64,000 bases of DNA from Pseudoruegeria sp. SK021 (GCF_002119405.1 NZ_MTBG01000016.1:17374-81373); one strand, 5' to 3'. Numbered from the stretch's first letter, positions 46,162 to 54,725 are shown. Notes: generated by a model from the letters alone, not told the origin. Made by a program: numbers and translations.

Positions 46162-46455
46162 ATGGACCTTTCGCAATCACGGCTGGTGGGCGGGCCGCCC
46201 GCTGCCGGACCGTCACCATTTGCTGCTGCCAGCGAGGCCGCCCTTCGGGAGGTTTCGGTAAAGCTCGAGGCCAGTTTTCTGGCAGAAATGCTGAAATCTT
46301 CGGGTCTTGGGGCGGGTGCGGGGGAATTCGGCGGTGGCGAGGGTGAAGAACAGTTCGCCTCGTTCCTGCGCGACGCTCAAGCGGACAGTATAGCCCGGGC
46401 CGGTGGGTTGGGATTGGCCGAATCGATCTTTCAGTCCCTGAAGGCACGACAATGA
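46162..46455 (+). CDS. FlgJ-like rod-binding protein (no muramidase domain)
   Basis: A 97-residue protein with the FlgJ N-terminal rod-binding fold: ALREVSVKLEASFLAEMLKS, then a Gly/Glu-rich loop, then EEQFASFLRDAQADSIARAG and LGLAESIFQSLK. Unlike E. coli FlgJ it lacks the C-terminal peptidoglycan hydrolase; in Rhodobacter-type systems that job falls to a separate transglycosylase, and one is encoded at 60324-61079. It is divergent from fliK and overlaps the next gene by four bases. Confidence 0.88.
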   Translation: MDLSQSRLVGGPPAAGPSPFAAASEAALREVSVKLEASFLAEMLKSSGLGAGAGEFGGGEGEEQFASFLRDAQADSIARAGGLGLAESIFQSLKARQ

Positions 46456-46814
46456 CCGGCATGGGCGCGGCGTTAACATTGGTCGCGGAACTGGACCTCG
46501 GACTGGATCGGGCTTGGCAAAGCCTGCGCGAAGGCCGTTTCGATCGGATCGAACAGGACATCGCTGAAACCGAACGCCTGAGCACCGAGTTGGGCCGGTT
46601 CAAGGGGCAAATTTCCCCGACAGACGCAGAGCGGCTTTCCTGGAAATCCCGGCGCAATCAGGTGCTTCTTGCGGCGACCGCAAAAGGGCTGAACGCCGCC
46701 ATTCTGAGGATCGCTGAGTTGCGCAAGACCCTGGATGGGACGACGACCTATGGTGCGGACGGTCGGCGTGTGCCCGCAGAGACCGGACCCGGTCAGCTGT
46801 CCCGGCGCGCGTGA
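46452..46814 (+). CDS. FlgN-like flagellar export chaperone
   Basis: A 120-residue, largely helical protein (LVAELDLGLDRAWQSLREGR, IEQDIAETERLSTELGRFKG) with a basic, low-complexity C-terminus. Size, helix content, the SWKSRRNQVLLAATAKGLNA stretch and the place after the FlgJ-like gene all suit FlgN, the chaperone for hook-associated proteins. The call rests largely on position and composition. It overlaps the FlgJ-like stop (ATGA). Confidence 0.6.
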   Translation: MTGMGAALTLVAELDLGLDRAWQSLREGRFDRIEQDIAETERLSTELGRFKGQISPTDAERLSWKSRRNQVLLAATAKGLNAAILRIAELRKTLDGTTTYGADGRRVPAETGPGQLSRRA

Positions 46815-47041
46815 GGGGGTGAGCCCCGGGGAGTTGGGATGGATTTACCGAAAAATCGACGGAGTTTCCGTGTGTTGCTTAGGGATCCTTTAGGAGGTGT
46901 CAGGCCAAGGTCAGCGGGCATTCCATTGGGGTGGCGCGGGGGACACCTCTCCTCGCAACAGTCAGAAAGACTGGTTGGACCGCGAACGATTGCGGGGCTT
47001 CGAACCTGGCGCAAAAGCGTCGTGAACATAGGGAACCAAGT
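46815..47041 (+). promoter_or_regulatory. Flagellin promoter and structured 5' leader
   Basis: The 227-bp gap upstream of flagellin has no gene. AGGAGGTGTC (46892-46901) can pair imperfectly with GACACCTCTCCT (46942-46953), leaving a loop of about 40 bases. The ribosome site before the flagellin ATG is weak (AGGGAACCAAGT). No clear sigma-28 or sigma-54 promoter could be placed. A long structured leader would suit post-transcriptional control by FlbT, which in Caulobacter acts on the flagellin mRNA leader. Confidence 0.4.
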
Positions 47042-48262
47042 ATGTCCAGTATTCTGACCAACACGAGCGCAATGGTCGCTCTGCAGACTCTCAAGTCGAT
47101 TAACTCCGGTCTCGACACCACCATGAGTGAGATTTCGACCGGCAAAACCATTTCTAACGCGAAAGACAATTCGGCGATCTGGGCCATTTCCAAGGTCATG
47201 GAATCTGATGTGACTGGGTTCAACGCGATCTCTGACAGTCTGGCACTGGGCGAGTCTACCGTGGCTGTTGCACAGACGGCTGCTGAAACGATCACCGATC
47301 TACTGGGGCAGATGAAGGAAAAGATCGTCGCGGCCACCGGTGATAACGTCGACCGGACCAAGCTGAACAATGACGTCACCGCGCTGAAAGAGCAGATTGC
47401 GTCGGTTGTCAGCGCGGCGCAGTTCAATGGTCTGAACCTTGTCGATGGCACTGTGGTTGGCGGAAGCACTGACGTGCTGGCGTCGTTGGATCGTGATTCA
47501 TCAGGCGCTGTCACGCCATCATATATCTCAGTTTCGGGGCAGAATCTGGCAACGACCGGCTTTGTCGCGGCGGCTGTATTCGCGACTGGCAACGGTTATG
47601 CCTCCACGGGCGGCGATGCAGCGTCGATGTCTCTGGATGTCGCAGGCAATGCGAACGACAACGATACGCTGACAATCTCCGCGGCTGGGCTGAATGCCGG
47701 CGACCAACTGTCGGTCAAGATCGGATCGCAATCGGCCACCTATACTGTCACAGCCGCCGATCTTGCCGCCACGTCGTCGTCGGATGTCATCGCGGTGGCG
47801 ATGAAGGCGCAGATCGAAGCCATGAGTGGCACGAACGTGACCGTCGATTACGATTCGGCAAACGCCGGTGACTTGGTCTTCACCAACACCAGCGCCAACG
47901 CGGTGTCGATCAGCGCGCAGTTCACTAATGCCGGTTCCGGCGGTCTTGGGGCCCTGCAATCCCTCGACGTCACTTCTTTGGCCAACGCCCAAGCTGCTTT
48001 GGGCAGTGTCGAGACCCTGATTGGTACCGCAATCGATGCCGCTGCAGCCTTCGGTTCAGACGCCAAGCAGCTGGAAATCCAAGCGAATTTCGTGTCGAAA
48101 TTGACCGACTCGATGAAGGCGGGGATCGGGTCCATGGTGGATGCCGACATGGAAGAGGCATCGGCTCGGTTGCAGGCGCTACAGGTCCAGCAGCAGCTTG
48201 GCATCCAGTCGCTGTCGATCGCCAATCAGGCGCCGCAGAACGTTCTGTCGCTCTTCCGGTAA
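47042..48262 (+). CDS. fliC: Flagellin
   Basis: A 406-residue flagellin. The conserved N-terminal D0/D1 region starts MSSILTNTSAMVALQTLKSI with SEISTGKTISNAKDNSAIWA, and the C-terminal D1/D0 region ends ALQVQQQLGIQSLSIANQAP followed by QNVLSLFR. The centre (about 140-330) is a variable, Ala/Ser/Thr/Asp-rich surface domain. It polymerises into the filament. The ATG at 47042 matches the family N-terminus; the frame is open further upstream but lacks similarity. The flaF and flbT genes follow. Confidence 0.97.
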   Translation: MSSILTNTSAMVALQTLKSINSGLDTTMSEISTGKTISNAKDNSAIWAISKVMESDVTGFNAISDSLALGESTVAVAQTAAETITDLLGQMKEKIVAATGDNVDRTKLNNDVTALKEQIASVVSAAQFNGLNLVDGTVVGGSTDVLASLDRDSSGAVTPSYISVSGQNLATTGFVAAAVFATGNGYASTGGDAASMSLDVAGNANDNDTLTISAAGLNAGDQLSVKIGSQSATYTVTAADLAATSSSDVIAVAMKAQIEAMSGTNVTVDYDSANAGDLVFTNTSANAVSISAQFTNAGSGGLGALQSLDVTSLANAQAALGSVETLIGTAIDAAAAFGSDAKQLEIQANFVSKLTDSMKAGIGSMVDADMEEASARLQALQVQQQLGIQSLSIANQAPQNVLSLFR

Positions 48263-48271
48263 CGTCCGGGA

Positions 48272-48299
48272 CGGGGCCTCCGTGATCGCGGGGGCCCCG
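48272..48299 (+). terminator. Strong GC hairpin after flagellin
   Basis: CGGGGCCTCCG (48272-48282) pairs with CGGGGGCCCCG (48289-48299), 11 bp with one G-T pair, around a TGATCG loop, nine bases after the flagellin stop. The following ACCTCTTCC is only weakly T-rich. It could end most flagellin transcripts, protect their 3' ends, and lower flaF-flbT expression. Confidence 0.65.
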
Positions 48300-48354
48300 A
48301 CCTCTTCCCGGCAAAACGCCGGTCGATCCCAACCGGTCATTGGAAGGAAATGAC

Positions 48355-48717
48355 GTGAACGCTTTCGATATGGCCCGAACGGCCTATTCCCCGGCGACCT
48401 CAGCGGTGAGAACGCCTCAAAGTATTGAATACGCGGCTTTTGCCCGGGTCACTCGGGATTTGAAAGGGGCGGAAGATCATGCGGCATTGGTGCGTCCTCT
48501 GCATGACAATCGCCGGCTTTGGACAGTTCTTGCCAGCAGTGTGGCGGACGGAGACAACGCACTTCCGACCACCTTGCGGGCGCAAATTTTCTATCTGGCG
48601 GAATTTACGGTCCATTACACCCGTCGTATTCTTCAGGATAAGGCGGATCCTGCGGTTCTGATTGATATTAACGCGGCCGTCATGCGCGGCCTTCGGGAGC
48701 AGGGGCAGGCGACGTGA
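48355..48717 (+). CDS. flaF: Flagellar biosynthesis regulator FlaF
   Basis: A 120-residue FlaF. It starts MNAFDMARTAYSPATSAVRT and has RTPQSIEYAAFARVTRDL, LVRPLHDNRRLWTVLASSVA and ALPTTLRAQIFYLAEFTVHY, all typical of alphaproteobacterial FlaF. FlaF works with FlbT in flagellin synthesis and assembly. The GTG at 48355 follows AAGGAAA. It overlaps flbT by four bases (GTGA). Confidence 0.95.
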   Translation: MNAFDMARTAYSPATSAVRTPQSIEYAAFARVTRDLKGAEDHAALVRPLHDNRRLWTVLASSVADGDNALPTTLRAQIFYLAEFTVHYTRRILQDKADPAVLIDINAAVMRGLREQGQAT

Positions 48718-49121
48718 CCGGTCTTGTCCTGAAACTTGGGCCGCGGGAGCGGATCCTGATCAATGGCGCTGTTATCGAAAATGGCGATCGCCGCAGCCGA
48801 CTGAACATTATATCGCCAAATGCCAACATCCTGCGTCTGAAGGATGCGATTCACCCGGAGGAAGTGACAACGCCGGTGCGCCGGGTATGCTATATCGCCC
48901 AAATGGTTTTATCCGGCGATGCGGAAGCGGATGATGCTCGGCAACTGCTGATGCGTGGCATAGAGCAATTGAGTCAGGTCTTGCTTGACCATGACAGCCG
49001 TGAACTTCTGGACACGGCAACTCTAGCGGCGCGGGACAATCAGTTCTACGCGGCCCTCAAGGCCTTACGCAGTCTGTTGCCGCGTGAAGAGCGTCTGCTC
49101 AATCCCGGCGCATCGAGATGA
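48714..49121 (+). CDS. flbT: Flagellin mRNA regulator FlbT
   Basis: A 135-residue FlbT: GLVLKLGPRERILINGAVIE, then NGDRRSRLNIISPNANILRL, and YIAQMVLSGDAEADDARQLL are the standard motifs. FlbT binds flagellin mRNA leaders in Caulobacter and controls their stability until the hook is ready. The GTG overlaps the flaF stop, and the end overlaps the DUF1217 gene by four bases, so three genes form one coupled operon. Confidence 0.96.
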   Translation: MTGLVLKLGPRERILINGAVIENGDRRSRLNIISPNANILRLKDAIHPEEVTTPVRRVCYIAQMVLSGDAEADDARQLLMRGIEQLSQVLLDHDSRELLDTATLAARDNQFYAALKALRSLLPREERLLNPGASR

Positions 49122-49954
49122 CATTTCTTCCGCTCCTGCCGTTGACCGGTGTCCCTGGTTGGAATTTTTTGTCCCGGACCCTGCCGGAACAACAGGCCGC
49201 TCACAGTAGTAATCCACAGATCGCGCGGGAGGAGGCCGCGTTTCGTGAAAAGATTGGGTCCGTTCGCACCGCCGAAGATTTGGTGTCAGATTACGGCCTG
49301 CTTAAAGTTGCGCTGGGGGCCTTTGGGTTAGGTGACGATCAAGCCAACAAATTCTTCATCAAGAAGGTGCTGGAGGAAGGCACGCTGGCGCAAGATAGTC
49401 TGGCCAACAAGCTGTCAGACCCGCGCTACGCAGAATTTTCAAAAGCGTTCGGTTTCGGTGATTTTTCGGTGCCAAGGACGGTCCTCAGCACTTTTCCAGA
49501 CGAAATACTGTCTGCATACCGGCAGCGCAGCTTTGAGGCCGCGGTCGGCGAGGCCGATCCCGACATGCGCTTGGCACTTGGTCTTGAACGCGATTTGGCA
49601 AGCATCAGCAACCGCGCAACTGGCCCAGATTCGCAGTGGTTTCTGGTAATGGGATCTGCCGCCGTCAGAACGGTTTTCGAGACGGCATTGGGCCTGCCCG
49701 ACAGTTTCGCAACATTGGATATCGACCAGCAACTGGGTATTTTCCGGGAGCGCTCTTCGCGGCAGTTCGGGGTCTCGGAGGTGGCCGATTTTCTGTCTGG
49801 CACAGCCCTTGATGATTTAAGGCGGACGTTTCTGTTACGGGCAAGTCTCGACACCAGTGGGTCCGGTGCCATCGCGGGATCAGCCGCTCTGGCCTTGCTG
49901 TCTGGGGGCAATACCGGTTCGTCGAACATCCTTGCCACGTTATACGGTGCCTGA
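49118..49954 (+). CDS. DUF1217 family flagellar-locus protein
   Basis: A 278-residue protein of unknown function with DUF1217-type features: FREKIGSVRTAEDLVSDYGL, KVALGAFGLGDDQANKFFIK, LADRR-like stretch KLSDPRYAEFSKAFGF, and MRLALGLERDLASI. DUF1217 genes occur beside flagellar genes in Rhodobacterales and Rhizobiales. It overlaps flbT by four bases, which ties it to the flagellin regulon. It is convergent with fliI. No signal peptide or membrane helix is evident. Confidence 0.85.
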   Translation: MTFLPLLPLTGVPGWNFLSRTLPEQQAAHSSNPQIAREEAAFREKIGSVRTAEDLVSDYGLLKVALGAFGLGDDQANKFFIKKVLEEGTLAQDSLANKLSDPRYAEFSKAFGFGDFSVPRTVLSTFPDEILSAYRQRSFEAAVGEADPDMRLALGLERDLASISNRATGPDSQWFLVMGSAAVRTVFETALGLPDSFATLDIDQQLGIFRERSSRQFGVSEVADFLSGTALDDLRRTFLLRASLDTSGSGAIAGSAALALLSGGNTGSSNILATLYGA

Positions 49955-49990
49955 CCGGGTGGTCCGGCGCGGCCGAGCTTGGGGCAGATC

Positions 49991-51310
49991 CTAAGCGCCT
50001 GACAAGGCCAGATTCAATCGCGCAAAGCTGTCGGCCACGGTTTCCGATGATGTCGCCGCCAGAAACCGGTCCAGTCCTTGCCAACAGGCGATGGCCTGAT
50101 CGACGAGGGGATCAGAGCCATTTTGATATAACCCGGATTGGATCATCAGCTCTGCGCGATCATAGGCACCCAAAAGCGACCGTCCCAAGGCAAGCACGCG
50201 ATTTTCCTCATCCGATGCGGCGTCGGGCAAGCTGCGCGAGACGGACCGAAGCAAATCAATGGCTGGAAACCGCCCGCGCTCGGCGATGGAACGATCCAGA
50301 ACCACATGCCCGTCCAATACGCCGCGCAGAATGTCGGCAACTGGACCATCCATATCGGACCCCGCAACAAGAACGCTGAACACCGCCGTAATATCGCCGG
50401 CATCCTGTGTGCCAGGTCCGGCCCGCTCTGCCAGCGCCATGATTTGATGCGACAACGATGGCGGCATGCCGTGCTGGGCGCCGGGTTCTCCGCTGGCCGC
50501 TGCAATTTCGCGGTGGGCTTCGGCGAAGCGGGTGATCGAATCCATCAAGACCAGCACATGCAGCCCCTGATCGCGGAAATACTCGGCCACCGCCATCGCG
50601 GACCAGGCGCAGCGTCGTCGTGCGAGCGCACCCTGATCAGAGGTTGCGGCGACGACCACGGCACGCGCCATGCCTCTGGGCCCCAGTACGGTGTCGACAA
50701 AATGTCGAACTTCGCGTCCACGCTCACCGACCAAACCGACCACAACGACATCGGCGTCCAGCCCGCGGGCCAGCCCGGCCAGTAGCGTTGATTTTCCGAC
50801 ACCCGACCCAGAAAACAGACCGATACGTTGGCCGCGCACAATGGGAAGAAATGTGTTGAATGCGGCCAAGCCGGTTTCCAGTCGTGGTCCAAGCCGACGC
50901 CGTTCGGTTGCGGGTGGGGCCGTGGCCTGTAGCGGTCGGACCTTGACGCCAGACAGGATTGGTCGACCATCCAATGCAGCCCCGAACGGGTCGATCACCC
51001 GTCCGATCCAGCTGTCATGCGGGGCAAGCCAAGCCGGTTGCCGAAGAAGCACCCGGTCGCCAACCGAGACGCCGAACAGCGGGGTGGTGGGCAGGATGTC
51101 AACCAAATCCCCACCGAGTTGAATAATTTCCCCGCCAATGGCATGGCCAGAGCGCCTTCGAATGTCGACCATATCGCCAAGGGCGGCGCGAACCGAGAGT
51201 CCCGAAACGGAAATGGTGGCTTCGTTGAGGCGCGCCACCCGCCCGACAGAAAACACCGTTTCAATCCGGGCGACACTCGCCGTCAATGCCTGAAGTTCGG
51301 TGGATGACAT
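49991..51310 (-). CDS. fliI: Flagellum-specific ATPase FliI
   Basis: A 439-residue F1-beta-like ATPase. Walker A is FSGSGVGKSTLLAGLARG, Walker B region is HVLVLMDSITRFAEAHREIA, and VVVGLVGERGREVRHFVDTV is the conserved P-loop follow-on. RFPAIDLLRSVSRSLPD is present near the C-terminus. It energises flagellar type III export. The ATG at 51310 has GGAG at good spacing; 15 upstream codons are dropped. It is divergent from flgB. No fliH is seen in the window. Confidence 0.95.
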   Translation of the reverse strand: MSSTELQALTASVARIETVFSVGRVARLNEATISVSGLSVRAALGDMVDIRRRSGHAIGGEIIQLGGDLVDILPTTPLFGVSVGDRVLLRQPAWLAPHDSWIGRVIDPFGAALDGRPILSGVKVRPLQATAPPATERRRLGPRLETGLAAFNTFLPIVRGQRIGLFSGSGVGKSTLLAGLARGLDADVVVVGLVGERGREVRHFVDTVLGPRGMARAVVVAATSDQGALARRRCAWSAMAVAEYFRDQGLHVLVLMDSITRFAEAHREIAAASGEPGAQHGMPPSLSHQIMALAERAGPGTQDAGDITAVFSVLVAGSDMDGPVADILRGVLDGHVVLDRSIAERGRFPAIDLLRSVSRSLPDAASDEENRVLALGRSLLGAYDRAELMIQSGLYQNGSDPLVDQAIACWQGLDRFLAATSSETVADSFARLNLALSGA

Positions 51311-51394
51311 GGCGCTCTCCCAGTTGGTGCCGACAACCCTTTCTAAACGAATCACGGTTAAGCAAGGTTGAAGGCAATCGAGGGAGAAGCCCCG

Positions 51395-51787
51395 ATGTAC
51401 AAAGGTTTAACCTTGTTCAACGTCGCGTCCGCACTGGCAAGTCACGCCGGTGCCAGACAATCCATCATCGCGCGCAACATCGCGAATTCGGAAACGCCGG
51501 GATTTAAAGCCCGAGACCTGACATCCTTTGGCGATGCCTATGCGCAGGGCGGTGTCCGTCAAGCGTTGCGCACATCGCGGCCAGGTCACCAACAGACACC
51601 GTTGCAACCCAATGGTGCCGCGCTGGTCGAAGGGATCGTTCCCGGGGACGCCGCGCCCAATGGCAACACGGTGTCGGTTGAAACGGAAATGATGAAAGCC
51701 TCCGAAGTGCGATTTCAGCACAATATGGCGGTGTCCGTTTACCGGAGCGGGATCGATCTGTTGCGCTCCGGCCTTGGCCGCGGGTGA
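51395..51787 (+). CDS. flgB: Flagellar proximal rod protein FlgB
   Basis: A 130-residue rod protein. HAGARQSIIARNIANSETPG is the flagellar rod signature and FKARDLTSFGDAYAQG follows; the C-terminal helix SEVRFQHNMAVSVYRSGIDL is also typical. It forms part of the proximal rod. The ATG follows AGGGAG. First gene of a rod operon reading flgB-flgC-fliE-fliQ-flgF-flgG-flgA-flgH-fliL. Confidence 0.94.
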   Translation: MYKGLTLFNVASALASHAGARQSIIARNIANSETPGFKARDLTSFGDAYAQGGVRQALRTSRPGHQQTPLQPNGAALVEGIVPGDAAPNGNTVSVETEMMKASEVRFQHNMAVSVYRSGIDLLRSGLGRG

Positions 51788-51799
51788 TTGGAGTTCAGG

Positions 51800-52189
51800 A
51801 TGAGCGATTTCAAAGACAGTCAGGCAATTTCCGCCAGCGGGATGCGCGCCCAAGCCACACGGTTGCGCCACGTGGCCGAAAATATCGCCAATGCGGATAC
51901 GCCGGGATACCGCCGCAAAACCGTGCCGTTTGAAGCGGAGGCCGGTCGCGCGGCCACAGGCCAAGTCGCGACCGGTCAGGTCAAACTTGACCCCTCGGAC
52001 CTGCCTGAAATTTTTGATCCCTCGCATCCGATGGCGGATGGCCGTGGCTATTACCGGGGGTCGAACGTCAATCCCATCGTCGAGATTGCCGATTCGCGCG
52101 AAGCGCAACGCGGCTATGAGGCCAACCTGAAAATGTTTGATCAGGCCCGGCAGATGTCGAGTGCATTGCTCGATCTGCTGCGCAGATAA
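51800..52189 (+). CDS. flgC: Flagellar proximal rod protein FlgC
   Basis: A 129-residue rod protein with AISASGMRAQATRLRHVAEN then IANADTPGYRRKTVPFEA, and the C-terminal GSNVNPIVEIADSREAQRGY that is specific for FlgC. The ATG at 51800 is preferred over a TTG at 51788, which directly abuts the flgB stop. It builds the proximal rod with FlgB and FlgF. Confidence 0.95.
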   Translation: MSDFKDSQAISASGMRAQATRLRHVAENIANADTPGYRRKTVPFEAEAGRAATGQVATGQVKLDPSDLPEIFDPSHPMADGRGYYRGSNVNPIVEIADSREAQRGYEANLKMFDQARQMSSALLDLLRR

Positions 52190-52201
52190 CGGAGGTCCAG
52201 A

Positions 52202-52492
52202 ATGGACATTAAATCAACTTTTGCCGCCCAGAACTATGCTAAGGCGCGTCCCGCAACCGAACCTGAGCCGTCGCAGGGTGGGGCCAGCGGTCTCGCCGGG
52301 CAAATCGCCACTGATTTTACCGCGACCCTGCGCAATGCCGAAGCCACCGCAGAGGCGGCGCTGGTCGGAAAAGCCGATCCGCATGCCTTGGTCGAGGCAT
52401 TGGCCCAGTCGCAGTTGGCAGTCGAAACGGCTGTGACCGTCCGCGATAAGGTGGTCGAAGCCTATCAGGAAATCCTGCGGATGCCGGTCTGA
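52202..52492 (+). CDS. fliE: Flagellar hook-basal body protein FliE
   Basis: A 96-residue FliE. The C-terminal part HALVEALAQSQLAVETAVTV and RDKVVEAYQEILRMPV is the family core; the N-terminal 40 residues are Ala/Pro-rich and flexible. FliE joins the MS ring and rod. GGAGG precedes the ATG. Fourth base-spacing in the operon is tight (12 bp after flgC). Confidence 0.93.
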   Translation: MDIKSTFAAQNYAKARPATEPEPSQGGASGLAGQIATDFTATLRNAEATAEAALVGKADPHALVEALAQSQLAVETAVTVRDKVVEAYQEILRMPV

Positions 52493-52496
52493 ACCG

Positions 52497-52763
52497 ATGG
52501 CTGAAACGGTATTTTTCGACACGTTGCGCGCGGGATTGTGGATTTCGGTCCTGATTTCCATGCCAATCCTTGGGATTGCCCTGCTGGTCGGCGTGTCGGT
52601 GGGTCTGTTTCAAGCATTGACCTCCATCCAAGAAATGACCCTGACCTTCGTGCCCAAACTGGGGGCGATCCTGATCGTATTCTGGATGACCATGGGCTTC
52701 ATGACCGAAACCCTGACCGGATATTTTCGCGACACACTTATTCCCCTGATTGCCGGAGGCTGA
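52497..52763 (+). CDS. fliQ: Flagellar export gate protein FliQ
   Basis: An 88-residue membrane protein with two helices. LWISVLISMPILGIALLVGV is the first and AILIVFWMTMGFMTETLTGY lies in the second; SVGLFQALTSIQEMTLTFVP between them is the near-invariant FliQ motif. Part of the FliPQR export gate. It starts four bases after fliE. fliR lies in a separate minus-strand operon and fliP is not in the window. Confidence 0.95.
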   Translation: MAETVFFDTLRAGLWISVLISMPILGIALLVGVSVGLFQALTSIQEMTLTFVPKLGAILIVFWMTMGFMTETLTGYFRDTLIPLIAGG

Positions 52764-52764
52764 C

Positions 52765-53487
52765 ATGGATAATGCCAATTACGCCATCCTGACACGTCAA
52801 AGCGGTTTGCGGAACGAAATGTCCGTAATCGCGCAGAATATTGCCAATATCGGCACAGACGGATTTCAGAAGGAAGGTCTGATCTTTTCCGAGTTTGTCA
52901 GCCGCCTCGAAAATGCCGACAGTTCGCTGTCTATGGCCACCGCCAAAGTGCGGATGTTCGATCGAAGTCAGGGGCAACTGACCCAGACCAACGGTCAGTT
53001 TGATCTGGCGATCGAGGGCGAGGGTTACTTTTTAGTCGAAACCCAAGATGGCCAAGCGCTGACCCGGGCTGGAAGTTTTGCGCCGGGTCCCGAGGGCTCC
53101 GTGATGGCGTCGGATGGCGCCCGGCTGCTCGATGCCGGGGGGGCGCCGGTCGTCGTGCCGCCCGATGCGCTGTCCATTATGGTGTCTGCTGATGGAACAC
53201 TGAGCGCGGATGGCGTCGCAATTGCCCAGATCGGGTTGGTCATGCCTGCGGACCCGACCCAGATGGTCCGGGCTGGCGGTGTGCGCTTTACCGTCGAAGG
53301 CGAAACGATTGCGTTGGAGGATGGCCAGATCGTGCAGGGCTTTCTGGAAGCGTCGAACGTCGACCCAATCCTTGAGATTGCCCGGATGATCGACGTGCAG
53401 CGGGCCTATGAAGCCGGGCGCAACCTGCTCAATTCAGAAGATGAACGTATCCGGTCCGTTGTTCAGACCCTGGGAAATAGGAGTTAA
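52765..53487 (+). CDS. flgF: Flagellar basal-body rod protein FlgF
   Basis: A 240-residue rod protein. ILTRQSGLRNEMSVIAQNIA then NIGTDGFQKEGLIF is the N-terminal rod motif, LTQTNGQFDLAIEGEGYFLV is the central one, and GFLEASNVDPILEIARMIDV the C-terminal. The ATG at 52765 has GGAGG at six-base spacing and overlaps nothing. FlgF forms part of the proximal rod, next to FlgG. Confidence 0.95.
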   Translation: MDNANYAILTRQSGLRNEMSVIAQNIANIGTDGFQKEGLIFSEFVSRLENADSSLSMATAKVRMFDRSQGQLTQTNGQFDLAIEGEGYFLVETQDGQALTRAGSFAPGPEGSVMASDGARLLDAGGAPVVVPPDALSIMVSADGTLSADGVAIAQIGLVMPADPTQMVRAGGVRFTVEGETIALEDGQIVQGFLEASNVDPILEIARMIDVQRAYEAGRNLLNSEDERIRSVVQTLGNRS

Positions 53488-53489
53488 TC

Positions 53490-54275
53490 ATGCGCGCCCT
53501 AAAAATTGCCGCCACTGGTATGTCGGCGCAACAGATGCGGGTGGAAGTCATTTCCAACAACCTCGCCAATATGAGCACGACCGCTTACAATACCCGGCGG
53601 GCCGAATTCGCCGATCTGCATTATCAGCAGTTGCAACGCCCGGGGTCGATCAATGCGTCGGACGGAACTGTGTTGCCGACCGGGGTTCAGTTGGGCCTGG
53701 GGGTGCGCCCGACATCGGTCTCGGTGTTGCTTGCGCAAGGTTCCCTCAGCCAGACCAATGGGGACTTGGATTTGGCAATCGATGGCAAGGGCTATCTGGA
53801 GATAACGTTGCCCAGCGGCGAATCCGCCTATACCCGGGATGGCAGTCTCAAACGCTCGGCAGATGGGCAAATTGTCACCGCAGACGGCTATCCGGTGGTG
53901 CCGGACATGACCATTCCCGACGATGCGATCAGCATTTCGATCAATGCCGATGGCGAGGTCTATGGCTATTTCGATGACCGGGTCGAGGCGGAATTGCTGG
54001 GTCAGTTTACTCTGGCAGCGTTTACAAATGAACGTGGTCTGGAAGCCATGGGCAGTAACAATTTCCGCGAAACCGAGGCCTCTGGCCCGGCTAATGTCAG
54101 CGATCCGGGCACCGATGGTCTGGGCGTTCTGCGTCAGGGCTATCTGGAGGACAGTTCGGTCGACGCGGTGCGCGAAGTCACGGAGTTGATCGAAGCGCAG
54201 CGCGCCTATGAAATGAACGCAAAGGTCATCACCGCATCGGATCAGATGATGGCCACAACCTCGCAAGTCCGATAG
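53490..54275 (+). CDS. flgG: Flagellar distal rod protein FlgG
   Basis: A 261-residue protein of normal FlgG length. MRALKIAATGMSAQQMRVEV and ISNNLANMSTTAYNTRRAEF form the N-terminus, LSQTNGDLDLAIDGKGYLEI the centre, and GYLEDSSVDAVREVTELIEA then QRAYEMNAKVITASDQMM the C-terminus. It makes the distal rod. AGGAG precedes the ATG. Confidence 0.97.
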   Translation: MRALKIAATGMSAQQMRVEVISNNLANMSTTAYNTRRAEFADLHYQQLQRPGSINASDGTVLPTGVQLGLGVRPTSVSVLLAQGSLSQTNGDLDLAIDGKGYLEITLPSGESAYTRDGSLKRSADGQIVTADGYPVVPDMTIPDDAISISINADGEVYGYFDDRVEAELLGQFTLAAFTNERGLEAMGSNNFRETEASGPANVSDPGTDGLGVLRQGYLEDSSVDAVREVTELIEAQRAYEMNAKVITASDQMMATTSQVR

Positions 54276-54279
54276 CGGC

Positions 54280-54708
54280 ATGTTCCGCTTCCTGATCCCC
54301 GTTCTGGTTCTGTTGCCCGTTGCAGTCCAAGCCGAGGCTATTGTGGCGGCGCGCATGATCCGGGCACAAACCCTTCTGACGGTCGCCGACATCGCGCTGC
54401 GGTCTGAGGCGATCGCGGGCGCATTGCAGAAACCGTCGCAAGCGCTGGGCCGCGAGGCGCGGGTGAACATTTATGCGGGACGTCCGATCCTGCCGGGCGA
54501 TCTGACAGCGCCCGCCGTGATCGAGCGCAACCAGATTATCGTCCTGACGTATTTCGGTGGTGGCCTGTCGATCAGCACTGAAGGACGCGCAATGGATCGC
54601 GCGGGTCCAGGCGCGCTCGTACGGGTGATGAACCTCGATTCCCGCAGCACGGTCACGGGAACCGTAATGGCGGATGGCAGCGTCAGTGTCGGGCCGGTCA
54701 GTCGATGA
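54280..54708 (+). CDS. flgA: P-ring assembly chaperone FlgA
   Basis: A 142-residue exported protein with signal peptide MFRFLIPVLVLLPVAVQAEA. The SAF-domain region is LGREARVNIYAGRPILPGDL and the C-terminus MNLDSRSTVTGTVMADGSVS is typical. It is shorter than E. coli FlgA (about 219) but in line with alphaproteobacterial forms. FlgA helps FlgI polymerise in the periplasm; flgI is not in this window. Confidence 0.93.
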   Translation: MFRFLIPVLVLLPVAVQAEAIVAARMIRAQTLLTVADIALRSEAIAGALQKPSQALGREARVNIYAGRPILPGDLTAPAVIERNQIIVLTYFGGGLSISTEGRAMDRAGPGALVRVMNLDSRSTVTGTVMADGSVSVGPVSR

Positions 54709-54725
54709 AATTCAGGAGAGCTTCA

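Noticed and set aside
46815..47041. Sigma-28 or sigma-54 flagellar promoters
   Set aside because: No convincing TAAA/GCCGATAA or TGGCAC/TTGC pair was found at correct spacing.
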